Assembly (NCBI GenBank): GCA_002633025.1 | Contig: NMRB01001633.1 | Coordinates: forward strand, 62,001 to 126,000 | DNA: 64,000 nt | Source of the DNA: Notospermus geniculatus | Taxonomy: Eukaryota > Nemertea > Pilidiophora > Heteronemertea > Lineidae | Reading direction: 5' to 3' | In this document: positions 54,227 through 64,000 of the stretch, piece after piece | Layout: each line of letters begins with the position of its first letter | How positions within the stretch are numbered: the stretch's first letter is position 1 | Notes under the pieces: generated by a model | Seen by the model: the letters and a program-made list of their open reading frames with translations, nothing else | The model's database searches: none | What the model was told of the DNA's origin: nothing | Program-made: the position numbers and the translations under genes

Positions 54227-54331
54227 AATTGTAGGTAGGTGTCGCGTAATCTCGCATAATCCCTCCGTACTTCAGTTAGCTTGGTGGAATTATCATCAAA
54301 CTTCACTTGGTAAGTTCATTTAATTTTCAAT
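54227..54331 (+). repeat. DIRS right inverted terminal repeat with 42-bp extension
   Basis: 54227-54289 is the inverse counterpart of the left ITR (AATTGTAGGTAGGTGTCGCG to GCTTGGTGGA). The remaining 42 bp (TTATCATCAAACTTCACTTG onward) have no counterpart at the left end but do in the ICR. A right ITR longer than the left is a known DIRS property. Confidence 0.88.
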
Positions 54332-54540
54332 CATTTATTAGTGCTACAGAAAGAGCTACTACAGGGGAACCATATTCCATTTTCCCTTGCGTACAGTCAA
54401 CTCAGTGAATGTAGTAACGGATGTTGTGTACACTGCTGAGAAGGTCATAACTATGTTTGAAATTCTAAAGAAGCAAGCACCACTGAATTTGCTGTTTGTG
54501 AAGTAAATTGAATCCATCAAAGTTTGCACTAATGAAACAG
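54332..54540. repeat. Remainder of the interrupted tandem unit 3
   Basis: Continues the host unit with CATTTATTAGTGCTACAGAA and GTAGTAACGGATGTTGTGTA. Ends near AATCCATCAAAGTT. Confidence 0.9.
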
Positions 54541-54699
54541 AAGGACAAGAAGGGCTTTCATAGCACTTGGTTGATTTTCAAGTTACGCGACCTGTTGGCC
54601 ATATTGGATGTCCGATCGGACTAAAACTCAGTAGTTTTGAAGGTACCCCTCTATGTATGTTTATGTAAGATATGAAAATGCTTGCTCAAATAATGAGGA

Positions 54700-56398
54700 C
54701 TTGTAGTAAGTTCGTCACTTTTGTAGAACTTTGACTTCTGTGACCTTGAAAAGTAGGTCAAATCAAAAACCCGTTATATATGTAATGTACCCTCATTACA
54801 TACACTTTGGAGGTGATCTAGTCATTAGTTTAGCAGTTATTGTACTTTTTGTGTTTTTGGTTTCCGCCACCTGGTGGCCAAGCACAGAGTCGAATTGGAC
54901 TGAAACTTGGTGTCATTGGTCATCTGACCTAGGGCTATATATATGTACCAAGTTGCAGGTCAACAGCTGCAGTGGTTACGAAATGTGCGCTGCTAACGGA
55001 CAACGACGATGACGACAGACGACAGACACAGACCCACAACAAGAGCTCACCCCAGGTGAGTTAATGAGAGGTAAATTTGTTCATAAATCAACTGTACTCC
55101 GACAAAATACACAAGAAACGTACAGGAGCATAAGTCATGGCTTGTACTGTACCATAAGTTTCGTTGGCGAATACTCACCCAGCAAAGGTGAATGAAATGG
55201 TCCATGGACCATGTGCTCACCTGGGTGAATGTTCCAGAAAAACAAATGACAAATATGTTAAATTGAAATGTTCCAGGGTCATGTATCCTCGTTAGATGGA
55301 CACAGATAAAAATTTGGAGACAATCCAGTTACAGTTCAGGAGATACTGGACTTTGAGCTTTGGTTTTGGCCACCTGGTGACTAAGCGAAGAATCGAATCA
55401 GACCGAAAAGTGGTGTCATAGGTCATTGACATAGGGGTGTATACGTACCAAGTTTAAAGTTAATAGCGCAAGCAGTTACGAAACACGCCACCAAATAACT
55501 AAATTTTGAACTTTGGCTTCTGTGACCTTGAAAAGTCAGTCAAATCAAAAACCCCTTACTTACGTCATGCATCCTCGTTAGAAGTAGCAATGATAAAAAT
55601 TTGGAGAGGATCCAGTCATTTGTTCATGAGTTATTGCAATTTTTGTGTTTTTCGTTTCTGCCACGTAGTGGCCAAGCTAAGCATCAAATCGCACCGAAAT
55701 TTCGGGTCATAGGTCATCTGACCTAGGGGTATATACCAAGTTTCAGATCAATAGCTTCAGCAGTTACGAAACGTGCCCTGCTAACGGACAACGATGATGA
55801 CGATGACGGACGACGGATGACAGACGCAGACCCATGACAAAAGCTTACCCCAGATGAGCTAAAAATAGCCACGCTGTTGCGGGCATAACCCCTCAGCATG
55901 TGTATTTTACTGAAGTGTCATGCTGTGAGGTATCAACATACAAAATGTGAGATGAAAATTCCAAAGCATTCTTAAGTTACAGCGTTCATGTTGTTGACCA
56001 ATCAAATTTCAGCTTTTGATCTCTGCGACCTTGAAATGTACGTCTAATCAAAAACCTGTCTGACATGTTGTGTACCCTGACTGGATACACTCACTATAAA
56101 AATTCCATGAAGTTTCGATGACCAGTTTAGGAGTAATCGCAAATTTTGTGTTTTCACTATGTGCCCTCTGGTGTCTAAAGTAGGAATCAGATCCGGCCGA
56201 TTTTCAATAGCGAGAACTGTCATGTCATGAGATATCACCATACAAAATTTGACATGAAAATTCCAAAGCATTCTCAAGTTAGAGCGTTTACGTCGTTTTT
56301 GTGTGACGATGACAGACGACGACGACGACAATGACGACGACGACAGACAAATGACAATGTGATGACAATACTCCGAAGACCCTGATGGGCCTTGGGGT
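54700..56398 (+). repeat. Four related copies of a 300-350 bp dispersed repeat (delta)
   Basis: Copies at about 54732-55062, 55262-55505 (partial), 55512-55860 and 56015-56398. Common order: TGACCTTGAAAAGTMRGTCA, ACGTARTGGCCAAGC or CACCTGGTGGCCAAGC, TATATACCAAGTTTCAG, CAGCAGTTACGAAACG, GCTAACGGACAACG, then a GACGATGACGACAGACG tail. The ORFs here are not supported. The GAC-rich end resembles tails of invertebrate retroposons, which is inference. Confidence 0.8.
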
Positions 56399-57157
56399 GA
56401 AAATAAATGGTCAGATCACCTCATAATAACGTACAGCAGCTTCACAAATTCGGTTTGTTCCAAGCCTGTTGCTAAGATGGCACTTGCATTAGCTGCCGCA
56501 CGCTGACTTCAAGATTTATCGTCATTGAAATATTAAGTTATTTGAAGTTAAGCAAAATATTACATTAGGACTCAAATGCAATTTTTATGAAATTTTGCAA
56601 AGGTCTGTAAAGGATTTCTAGGTGATTGGTGGCAACTACTTTCAGTCCTAAAAAGTTAAAGACCTTCATACTCCCCTCACACGTCAGTGCACAAGCTTCT
56701 ACTTCACAACCTACTCAGGCCAAAAAGCCAAAATGGGGTTATTGAGATTTGATACAATTTACCCTAAAGTAAACAGCCCCTTTTAAAGTTTTTTAGCTAC
56801 ATGTAGGAATCCACCATTAATTTTCAAGCTGATTTTACGTTACGACTCGCTTTGCAACTGGGTTGTGTTGCAACTGGGCACTCGATCGCTGTGGTAGACT
56901 CGCTAGACGTGATTTACACCAATGGTGAAGATGTGGTCAATTTCAGTCAGCAACCGGTATCAGTTCCTTGCAGTCATATTCAGTCACAGGTAGCAGGTTG
57001 CAAAACAAGTTGCAACTCAGAAAATCAGCAGTACATTCCTAGCTTTACATGAACCCTAGAAGAGTTAACAGCTTTATAACGACAATACTATAACAGACAC
57101 ATTTGCTTTTGTTGCAACAGTTCTGTTACCAGAAACGAGATTCTATCCCAGAACCTA
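56399..57157. other. No recognised feature
   Basis: ORF 56852-57052 unrecognised. Confidence 0.45.
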
Positions 57158-57692
57158 AGGCCATTCTTTGTTTGTTTGTTGTTTAGCAGACTCGCCGTAG
57201 TTAGATTTTGACAATTGAGAAAAAAAATAAAATTGGAAGAAACTCTCTTTTTTATTCCCGCTAGTCCTGTTTTTCAACCTTTCAATGTTTTTTTTCAAAA
57301 GCGGGAGATTTAAATCTCGTGCCAGTCATTGTCAGATCGTGATCAGCGCCCTCAATCGATCTTGGGACGAACCATAAACTGGTACCCGGCATCTACCAGC
57401 GTAAATAGTCGTCTACGACATGTACGAAAGTCATGACAGTAGACATTAATGCATGCTGCTGTTGTGTAGTCATGGTAGTGTGAAACGGGCATGTGTGAAG
57501 TTGCTGATTTTTTGATGATATTTGAGTTTTTTTAGTTCCGCCTGTCTTGGTTTTACTGGATAATGGCTTGCTAAAACGAAAAATAAAAATCCATCACAAG
57601 GATTGGACTTTTATTTTTATTTTTTTCCTGTCTCCTGTCTTCGGTTTACTGAAAAAAAATCTGCTAAACAACAAATAAAAAAAGAATGGCCT
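57158..57692. mobile_element. A/T-tract-rich TIR element, copy 2
   Basis: Ends AAGGCCATTCTTTGTTTGTT with TTGTTTAGCAGA, and the inverse TCTGCTAAACAACAAATAAA with AGAATGGCCT. Long A and T runs inside. It resembles 727-1264 in terminal sequence, size and composition. Confidence 0.65.
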
Positions 57693-58358
57693 AAAAAATA
57701 AAAAAATGTTACCTACCATACAGTTCATGAACTCTCAATCTTCTTTAGGCTATAGAGGTTCTAATCAGCTAAAAAAGAAATTGAAATTTAGATTAGGTCA
57801 AGTGACTGATTATTATTTTGGGTAGGGTAAATTCACCCGTTCTCGGCTACGTCCCAATTATCGGCTACCAACTTCGGACCGATATTTCGTTGAACATAGA
57901 CACTTGCAACTGTCATGACTGTAGCTGCATGTTAATATGAATAAAATACATACTTAAAAGCTTGTAAAAGTCATTTTCGTGCGTACACAAGTTATTTTTA
58001 TTTGTTTTTCGGGGGATTTATGCGGGGTAGCCAAACAACGTGTCTGACGTCTCAAGGAACATCAATTTAGCAACGCCGATGTGCCCGCCATATATGGTAA
58101 TTTAGGTCAATTTATGCGATGCTCCCCACGTTGCTACTTAGAATACACCAATCTGATTGGCTTCAAGCCATAAAATATGTCGCATACATCCAAATAAGGC
58201 AAGGAAAACGGTTCTTCCATGTCTGATGGACAGGTCCCTGTTGTCGGCGATGGAGTGCCAATTCTCGGCTGGGGTAATCACCATTTCCGAGAATTGGTAG
58301 GTCACCCTTTTCTCCAATGGTTAACACCAGTACCGTCGCTGACACATCATTTTAGATG
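57693..58358. other. No recognised feature
   Basis: No supported gene up to the assembly gap. Confidence 0.45.
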
Positions 58359-58874
58359 NNNNNNNNNNNNNNNNNNNNNNNNNNNNNNNNNNNNNNNNNN
58401 NNNNNNNNNNNNNNNNNNNNNNNNNNNNNNNNNNNNNNNNNNNNNNNNNNNNNNNNNNNNNNNNNNNNNNNNNNNNNNNNNNNNNNNNNNNNNNNNNNNN
58501 NNNNNNNNNNNNNNNNNNNNNNNNNNNNNNNNNNNNNNNNNNNNNNNNNNNNNNNNNNNNNNNNNNNNNNNNNNNNNNNNNNNNNNNNNNNNNNNNNNNN
58601 NNNNNNNNNNNNNNNNNNNNNNNNNNNNNNNNNNNNNNNNNNNNNNNNNNNNNNNNNNNNNNNNNNNNNNNNNNNNNNNNNNNNNNNNNNNNNNNNNNNN
58701 NNNNNNNNNNNNNNNNNNNNNNNNNNNNNNNNNNNNNNNNNNNNNNNNNNNNNNNNNNNNNNNNNNNNNNNNNNNNNNNNNNNNNNNNNNNNNNNNNNNN
58801 NNNNNNNNNNNNNNNNNNNNNNNNNNNNNNNNNNNNNNNNNNNNNNNNNNNNNNNNNNNNNNNNNNNNNNNNNN
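58359..58874. other. Assembly gap (516 N)
   Basis: Unsequenced. The ORFs spanning it are runs of X. Confidence 1.
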
Positions 58875-59978
58875 CGGGATCTGATGTGGATTCAAGCGTT
58901 CCGGTAAGTTTGCCACACTGTTGGAGTGGTACGCATGCAAGCGTTGTTCTGCTACAAGGGTTCTGATAGGGCCTAGGGCCTACCGTAGGCCTATGCCCAA
59001 AAGGTTAGCCAGGCCTAGCCTACAGTTCATTCCAAATCCCAGTGGCGCGAGGTTTTCAGCCGATATCTCCGCAACGGCTGGGTCAAATTCAACATACCGT
59101 ACATCAATTAGCTTGTCTTTCTTGCCGGTATCTTTCTGCTATCTTCATTTTTCGCGTAAGGCCTGCATAACGGATCCCTTTCTCAAAACCCATTTCATTT
59201 TGCTATGCTGTTCAGTGCAGTTTACACGTGCGCGATGCATTGCGTCATTTCAAAATGGCCGCCTTTTCGGCCGTAAACACGAACTGTGATTTGTGAAAAA
59301 ACTTTTTTCTGTCACGTTTTTTGGGAAAATGACAGTGATGATGGCTGTACCGCCAAGAAAGACAAGTCGATTGACGTATGTTTCATCAAAATCGGCCAAG
59401 CCGTTGCGGAGCTATCGTTGATAAACCTCGCGCCAATCGAAACTGGAATGGAGAGTAGGCCTAGCCTAACCCTGACATGAATGTGATTGTTTTTTTTTCA
59501 ATTAGCCTAGGCCTAGGCCTAAAAGTTTTTTAACGAAGTTAAAAGTTCTTGAAAATTCAGCCATACATTTTGTAGCTAGCTAGAGACGAATGTACAGTCA
59601 CCATGTAGGCCTAGGCCTAGCGTGATTGTATCCAATGTCCATGATGATGCTGAGCCATCAATCAACGCCAGCATGCATGGCATGGCCATGTCATGATGAT
59701 GATGTGATCATGCCGCCGACATGTGAGCCAAACCAAAGTCTCGATAGCGTGGATAGGCTTAGCCGTTACGCCTAATGATAAAAATTATGGTAGGCATAAG
59801 ACACATATGATAACTTACATGCATAGAATTAGGGCGGTCACGCCACATAAATTATAACAATCTACTAAAACAAACGCTGTGGGCTACCTACTAACGCAAA
59901 AACAAGATGGCGACAAAGTAGTCCAATCATGTCAGCGTGTTCTGTTTGATCACGTGGCAGCGGAGTAATCTTTCTTAC
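58875..59978. other. No gene; AGGCCT palindromes
   Basis: TAGCCTAGGCCTAGGCCTAA at 59503 and a similar run at 59607. ORF 58921-59289 (122 codons) has no recognised domain and low protein-likeness. Confidence 0.45.
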
Positions 59979-60384
59979 ATTTTGGTTCCCGAAGCCACCG
60001 CTAGGGCTAGAAGGCTTCGGCTCTGGCTGCCATTTTGTTGCTAACGTCACTGTAACGGTCCATTTTCTGGTAAAATTTCATTCTCCTCCAGTCTACAAAA
60101 CGGCGATTATTTTGACTTTTTGTTACAGATCTGCAACACATACCAACTTTCTCATCAACAGAAACTTCCTCGGTGTACTCGGTGTTGCCATTTCGCACGA
60201 TTCGGCGTGTTCAATCACATTAGCACCCACGTGGTTACCGGCATTCCGTTCTAAAAATAACCCGGGATGTCAACATAACGGTATCCGCGCATGCGCACTG
60301 AGATCCGCGACAAATTTTTGTCGCGAAAATGGCAGCCAGAGCCGAAGCCTTCTAGCCCTAGCGGTGGCTTCGAGAACCAAAATG
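59979..60384. mobile_element. TIR element with 57-bp near-identical arms
   Basis: CATTTTGGTTCCCGAAGCCA at 59979 and its inverse ending 60384 with one or two differences. About 290 bp interior with the hairpin GCGACAAATTTTTGTCGC. GC-rich arms contain CCGAAGCCTTCTAGCCCTAG. Confidence 0.85.
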
Positions 60385-61699
60385 TCTCAGCCAAGGAACG
60401 ATAGTGGCGACCTCTTCAGATTGTATTCACAGTGCAGCCTGGTTCCGCTCGCCACACACACACACTAGGCCTACCCTATGCTATTTTACCTATCCATCAC
60501 AGAATTATGCCCTCGCATGCAAAAATTAAATACACCTACCTGCAGTGTAAGCCCTCTGATCTAAAACATATTTCTAACTGATCGAAAAATATCACTCGAA
60601 TCCATTTTCCTCATCCCGATCCCATGCAACACTTTGTACAAAAAGTGTACACTAGGCTACACAGGCCTAACCCTACTGTTCAATTAAATACGAAAATATC
60701 CGATTATTCAGACCTTAAAACTTACATACATCATCCGTTCGTCCAGAAATGTTTGAAATATAAGATCCGTTCAAGCTGTACAAATCGAAACCCCCAGATT
60801 CATTCAGAATCTTCCCAAATAATATTCGAATCGACAACATCCATGAATGTCATGAATGTTTACAAAACTATGACGTTATGATCCATCACAAGCCCCTGGA
60901 AAATTAATCAACACAGTTCGACGTAAAATTGGGAAGAAATGGACATAAAGTGCTGAAACCTATACTATAATATTAAAAGACATTTTTATATCACAGAATA
61001 TAGATTTGACCACCGTATGCTCACTTTTCCCCAATTTTACGAGGAATTCTACTCATTATATCTCCAGAAGACTGTGGATTTACGAGCTTAAATCCGAAGA
61101 CCGTTGATGACTCTGCCGCACTGCAGTTGGTCGTGTCACACGAATAATACAACTGAATCTAAAAAAAACCAGCCAATTTAAATAAAAACACAAACGCAAT
61201 AACATCCACCCCGTTTTATTTTTTTTACGACCAAATCGTAATGAAAAAGTAATGACTAGATGAGGAACTATATCATCATGTTCATCAGAGTGTCACGAGT
61301 TGGCGGATGCAGACTGCGAATAGACGGGTCGCAAACCTGTCTCGTCGCCCTCCTCGTCTCCAGGTTTAGTAGCCGTACATTGGCGTGTGGAAAGAGCGCC
61401 GGTTCAACGTCATCGTAGATCCAGGTTAGCCGGTGTCCAGGCTACACCTGGCCATGCATTGGCCTGTGAAAGAGCCGTGCAAACGGCCACTGGGTCGAGG
61501 CCACACACCACGCCGTCACGCCACTTTTTCCAGCCCAGCCCAGTAGCAATATGAAGTCTACGACTTCATAAAAATTGGTGTTTCATCATGTTTCTGCTGT
61601 GAAAATCATCATTTTGTAATGGCTCCAGTGCCGACCTCCGTCCTTCTCCATCTCCAGGAAAAAACAACCAGTTCCATGTGTGGTTCCACTAAAGAGTCA
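60385..61699. other. No gene; weak repeated words
   Basis: Near-duplicate words CATTGGCGTGTGGAAAGAGCG (61378) and CATTGGCCTGTGAAAGAGC (61457). No supported gene. Confidence 0.45.
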
Positions 61700-62095
61700 T
61701 TGGTAAACTACCGTTGATCCCAAGCTGGTCAGTTATCTTGGCCTATCATTAGCTGAAGCTTGACCTATACATGTTGAACTTGGCATTGGCATTGACCCCA
61801 ATCTGGCATTATCTTAACCTATCACTAGCATTAATTAGCCTATCTTCCAGCGAATCAACAAACTACCGTCAACCCCAATCTGGATTACAGTAGGCCTACT
61901 TGTTAATATTCCAGTGGATTTGACTCCAATCTGGATTACAATTGTTACCTTTTACCAGTGGATCGACAAACTACCGTCAACCCCAATCTGGATTAGGCCT
62001 ACATGTGTTGTCCCCAATTTGGACTGATTATCTTTGCTATCACTAACTACCGTTGGCCTATCTACCAGTGGAACAACAAATTACCACTGACTCAA
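61700..62095. repeat. Degenerate minisatellite, ACTACCGTCAACCCCAATCTGG
   Basis: At least five imperfect units share CAACAAACTACCGTCAACCC, CAATCTGGATTA and CCAGTGGATC with spacing of about 45-80 bp. AGGCCTA words are interspersed. Confidence 0.75.
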
Positions 62096-63347
62096 AAGTG
62101 GACCGAAAAAATGCAATCTACCATATGTTGGGGGATGAGTGCAGGAAAAATGAAAAAAAGACCCAAGAAAAATTCTCAGCCTTAGAGGCAAATCAAGCCT
62201 CTACTAGACCTACTATGTTGGAGTGTTTGGCATCAATAAATAAATAAAATAACCAATGTAAAATCTGTGCTTACGGTCTACATGCAGCCAAACCACTGAG
62301 GGCCTATTCCAAATATTTCCCATAAAATCCCTGTGCAGTATCATATCCTCTGATATCAGAGAATGTGAAGTGTTCGGGGCTAGAAATAAAGCAACTTACA
62401 ATGACCCCAGTCTTCATGGGCTAGCTGCATCGCCCATCTTTTGTTGTCATGGGCTACTAACTGTGATACAGTCTTCGTCCATTATTTTGTTTATTCATTT
62501 CAAGATTTTACAATAAATACATAGTTGACATGGACTACTAACTGTTTGACACAGTCAACTTCACCCATTCTTTAGGAGATGTTGCATCTCACCTGAAGTT
62601 TCTGAAATGGAAATGCGCTATATAAGAACTAACATTATTATGGAAGGGTACGTGTGATCTTTCAAATTTAAAGGTCACATTGAAACCTACCTACTCAGAT
62701 GAGAATAAATACAGGGGAGGGTCATTAAGCGTTGATGATAATCATAAACCAGCTCTTAAAGCAAATGGCTCGCGGGGTTTGTTGACAGTTGTTTGTTGAC
62801 ATGTCCTCAAATCAAGCGCCGTTTTGAGAACAAGAGGCCCATGGGCCTGGCGCTCAGCTGACATTTTGCCCCGGTTTGATAAGGCATGTCATGGGGACTG
62901 CATGCTGTCGTAGGAAGGTTAGTGGGTGATGTCAAATTTCATTCACCAAATGTGCATGGTTGGATGGGATTAAGTCTGCTAATTATGACTAGTTCTATAC
63001 AATTTTGCCAAGAATTAATCACATTTTATTTTGGAAACCATACGGTTTGTATACACGTGTAAGAGAATAATTCGTTTGTGGCGACGATTTCTGTTCTACA
63101 ATTTCGACACTCCCCAATTGGGATTCCTGTTGTGTCGGCTGAAAGTGAGTTCTTCAAATTCAAGACACTTCCTTGCACCTGTCTTTATCAACAGCAGCAT
63201 CGGCGACCTGGGATTTCGGCAACCAGGTCGACCTGAAATATAGTGAATAGAGTGGGAAGAGGTTGTCAACTTTATATTGCATATGACAGGCCTAAAATCC
63301 TTGGTGAATCGAGATACATGTCAGATACTTTATTTAACCCCTTTATT
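62096..63347. other. No gene; retroposon tail at 62609-62643 and a palindromic word
   Basis: AAATGCGCTATATAAGAACT followed by ATTATTATGG at 62609-62643 resembles the conserved 3' tail of L2/CR1-type LINEs and their SINEs. AACAAGAGGCCCATGGGCCT at 62829 resembles a common invertebrate repeat start. No gene supported. Confidence 0.45.
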
Positions 63348-63377
63348 TAACCCCTTCCCTTGATTGGGAAGGGGTTA
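63348..63377. repeat. Hairpin TAACCCCTTCCC
   Basis: 12-bp perfect arms around TTGATT. TTTAACCCCTTTATTTAACCCC precedes it as a short direct repeat. Confidence 0.8.
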
Positions 63378-63787
63378 ATAGGAAGCTTGCTCCCTTACAA
63401 TCCTTGGCGAATGGCCTACTTACGCCTACCACATGTTTAATTGTAGATCTAGCCTTTCTGTTGCTGCTGATGCATTGTGAAGTCGTAGGGCCTACATGGG
63501 TTTCCCGAAAGTATTTTTGTGCAGTTATGCCTCTCGGCCACCCTGAGGATTCCGGAGGCACTATGAATGGCCTCAACAACATTGATNATGCCAGGGCCAT
63601 TTAATTGGTAATCATTGCGTCATTAGGTTCTTAGAATGAAAAAAAGATCTTACCTAGCGTCTCATTGTTTAGATGTGCTGAACTCCTTCGAAGTAGACGA
63701 TTGAACTGCTGAATGCAGACTCCTGGCCTTAGCTGTGAATTCCAATGATGATGACGTCAGACACTGGCAAATGATACGCTGGCGCAG
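63378..63787. other. No recognised feature
   Basis: Opposite-strand ORFs at 63343-63604 and an N at 63587. None supported. Confidence 0.45.
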
Positions 63788-64000
63788 AAGGCGCGAAAAT
63801 TCAAATACCCCTGTTTTTTATTTTGTTGAATAGCGCCCCCTGGTGAACAGATCTGGCATTAACTTCCCTTTGAACTGATGTAGAATATATCAACCTATCT
63901 ATCCCATCACTTTTTGTCTACATATTTATCATAGGGACTGAGATATTGCGATATTTCACTTTACACAAAACGCCCCCTGGTGCGCCTAATATAGGTCAAA
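63788..64000 (+). repeat. Dispersed repeat family gamma, copy 2 (runs off the window)
   Basis: Matches 48293-48510, including GAATAGCGCCCCCTGGTGAA, where copy 1 has the mutated GAATAGCGGCCTGTGATGGA. Confidence 0.85.

Larger units (their letters stand above)
49544..54331 (+). mobile_element. DIRS-group tyrosine-recombinase retrotransposon, complete but mutated
   Basis: 4788 bp. Order: left ITR, gag-like ORF, RT / RNase H / methyltransferase-like ORF, overlapping tyrosine recombinase ORF, ICR, right ITR with extension. This order and the ICR are diagnostic of the DIRS group; there are no LTRs and no integrase. DIRS elements are thought to replicate through a circle and integrate with their tyrosine recombinase, leaving no target duplication, as seen here. 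gag and pol carry stops and frameshifts, so this copy is not autonomous. The subfamily is not determined. Confidence 0.93.

Noticed and set aside
49544-54331. LTR retrotransposon or retrovirus-like provirus
   Set aside because: No direct LTRs, protease, integrase or envelope motif. Inverted ends, ICR and a tyrosine recombinase show a DIRS-group element instead.
58219-58940. ORFs of 183-221 codons
   Set aside because: They are almost entirely X across the 516-N assembly gap.

Overview
This is a eukaryotic, repeat-dominated window, most likely from a marine invertebrate animal. The evidence is a very high density of TACATGTA and AGGCCTA palindromes, dozens of short terminal-inverted-repeat (TIR) elements and several minisatellites, with almost no long open reading frames. 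I cannot resolve the phylum: echinoderm, hemichordate, cephalochordate or mollusc are all compatible. I recognise no host protein-coding gene and no complete tRNA or rRNA gene. Two short ORFs on the minus strand are listed only as weak exon candidates.

The one element with real coding capacity is a tyrosine-recombinase retrotransposon of the DIRS group at 49544-54331. It has a left inverted terminal repeat, a broken gag-like ORF, a broken RT / RNase H / methyltransferase-like ORF, an intact 409-codon tyrosine recombinase ORF, an internal complementary region (ICR) and a right terminal repeat with an extension. It sits inside a local tandem repeat whose neighbouring units keep the empty site, so the insertion can be read to within 2 bp. 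There is no target duplication and the junctions are exactly those predicted by the ICR. A neighbouring unit of the same array holds a second clean insertion, a 100-bp retroposon end with a (TTA)n tail and a TACAG target duplication.

Layout. 0-9.8 kb: scattered TIR elements, one dispersed repeat and a degenerate minisatellite (8.4-9.35 kb). 9.8-19.1 kb: a dense field of TIR elements, including several flanked by TTAA; three of these (11322-12782) are joined end to end and share their TTAA boundaries. 19.5-24.2 kb: foldback elements, including one with 98-bp perfect arms and an 8-bp target duplication, a perfect 63-bp palindrome and a 43-45 bp CCAAT-containing minisatellite. 24.3-42.4 kb: more TA-flanked elements of a family starting GGGAGGTTTAGAAATC, a cluster of AP-1-like TGASTCA sites and a 69-bp minisatellite. 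43.4-44.2 kb: a triple nest of three TIR elements. 45-48.5 kb: dispersed repeats and a tRNA-like SINE head. 48.7-54.5 kb: the tandem array with the DIRS element. 54.7-64 kb: four related copies of a dispersed repeat, a 516-bp assembly gap, a long-armed TIR element, a minisatellite and a LINE/SINE-type 3' tail.

The sequence therefore records overlapping transposition events rather than a gene neighbourhood. Family names are inferred from structure (TIR, target duplication, domain motifs) without database comparison.
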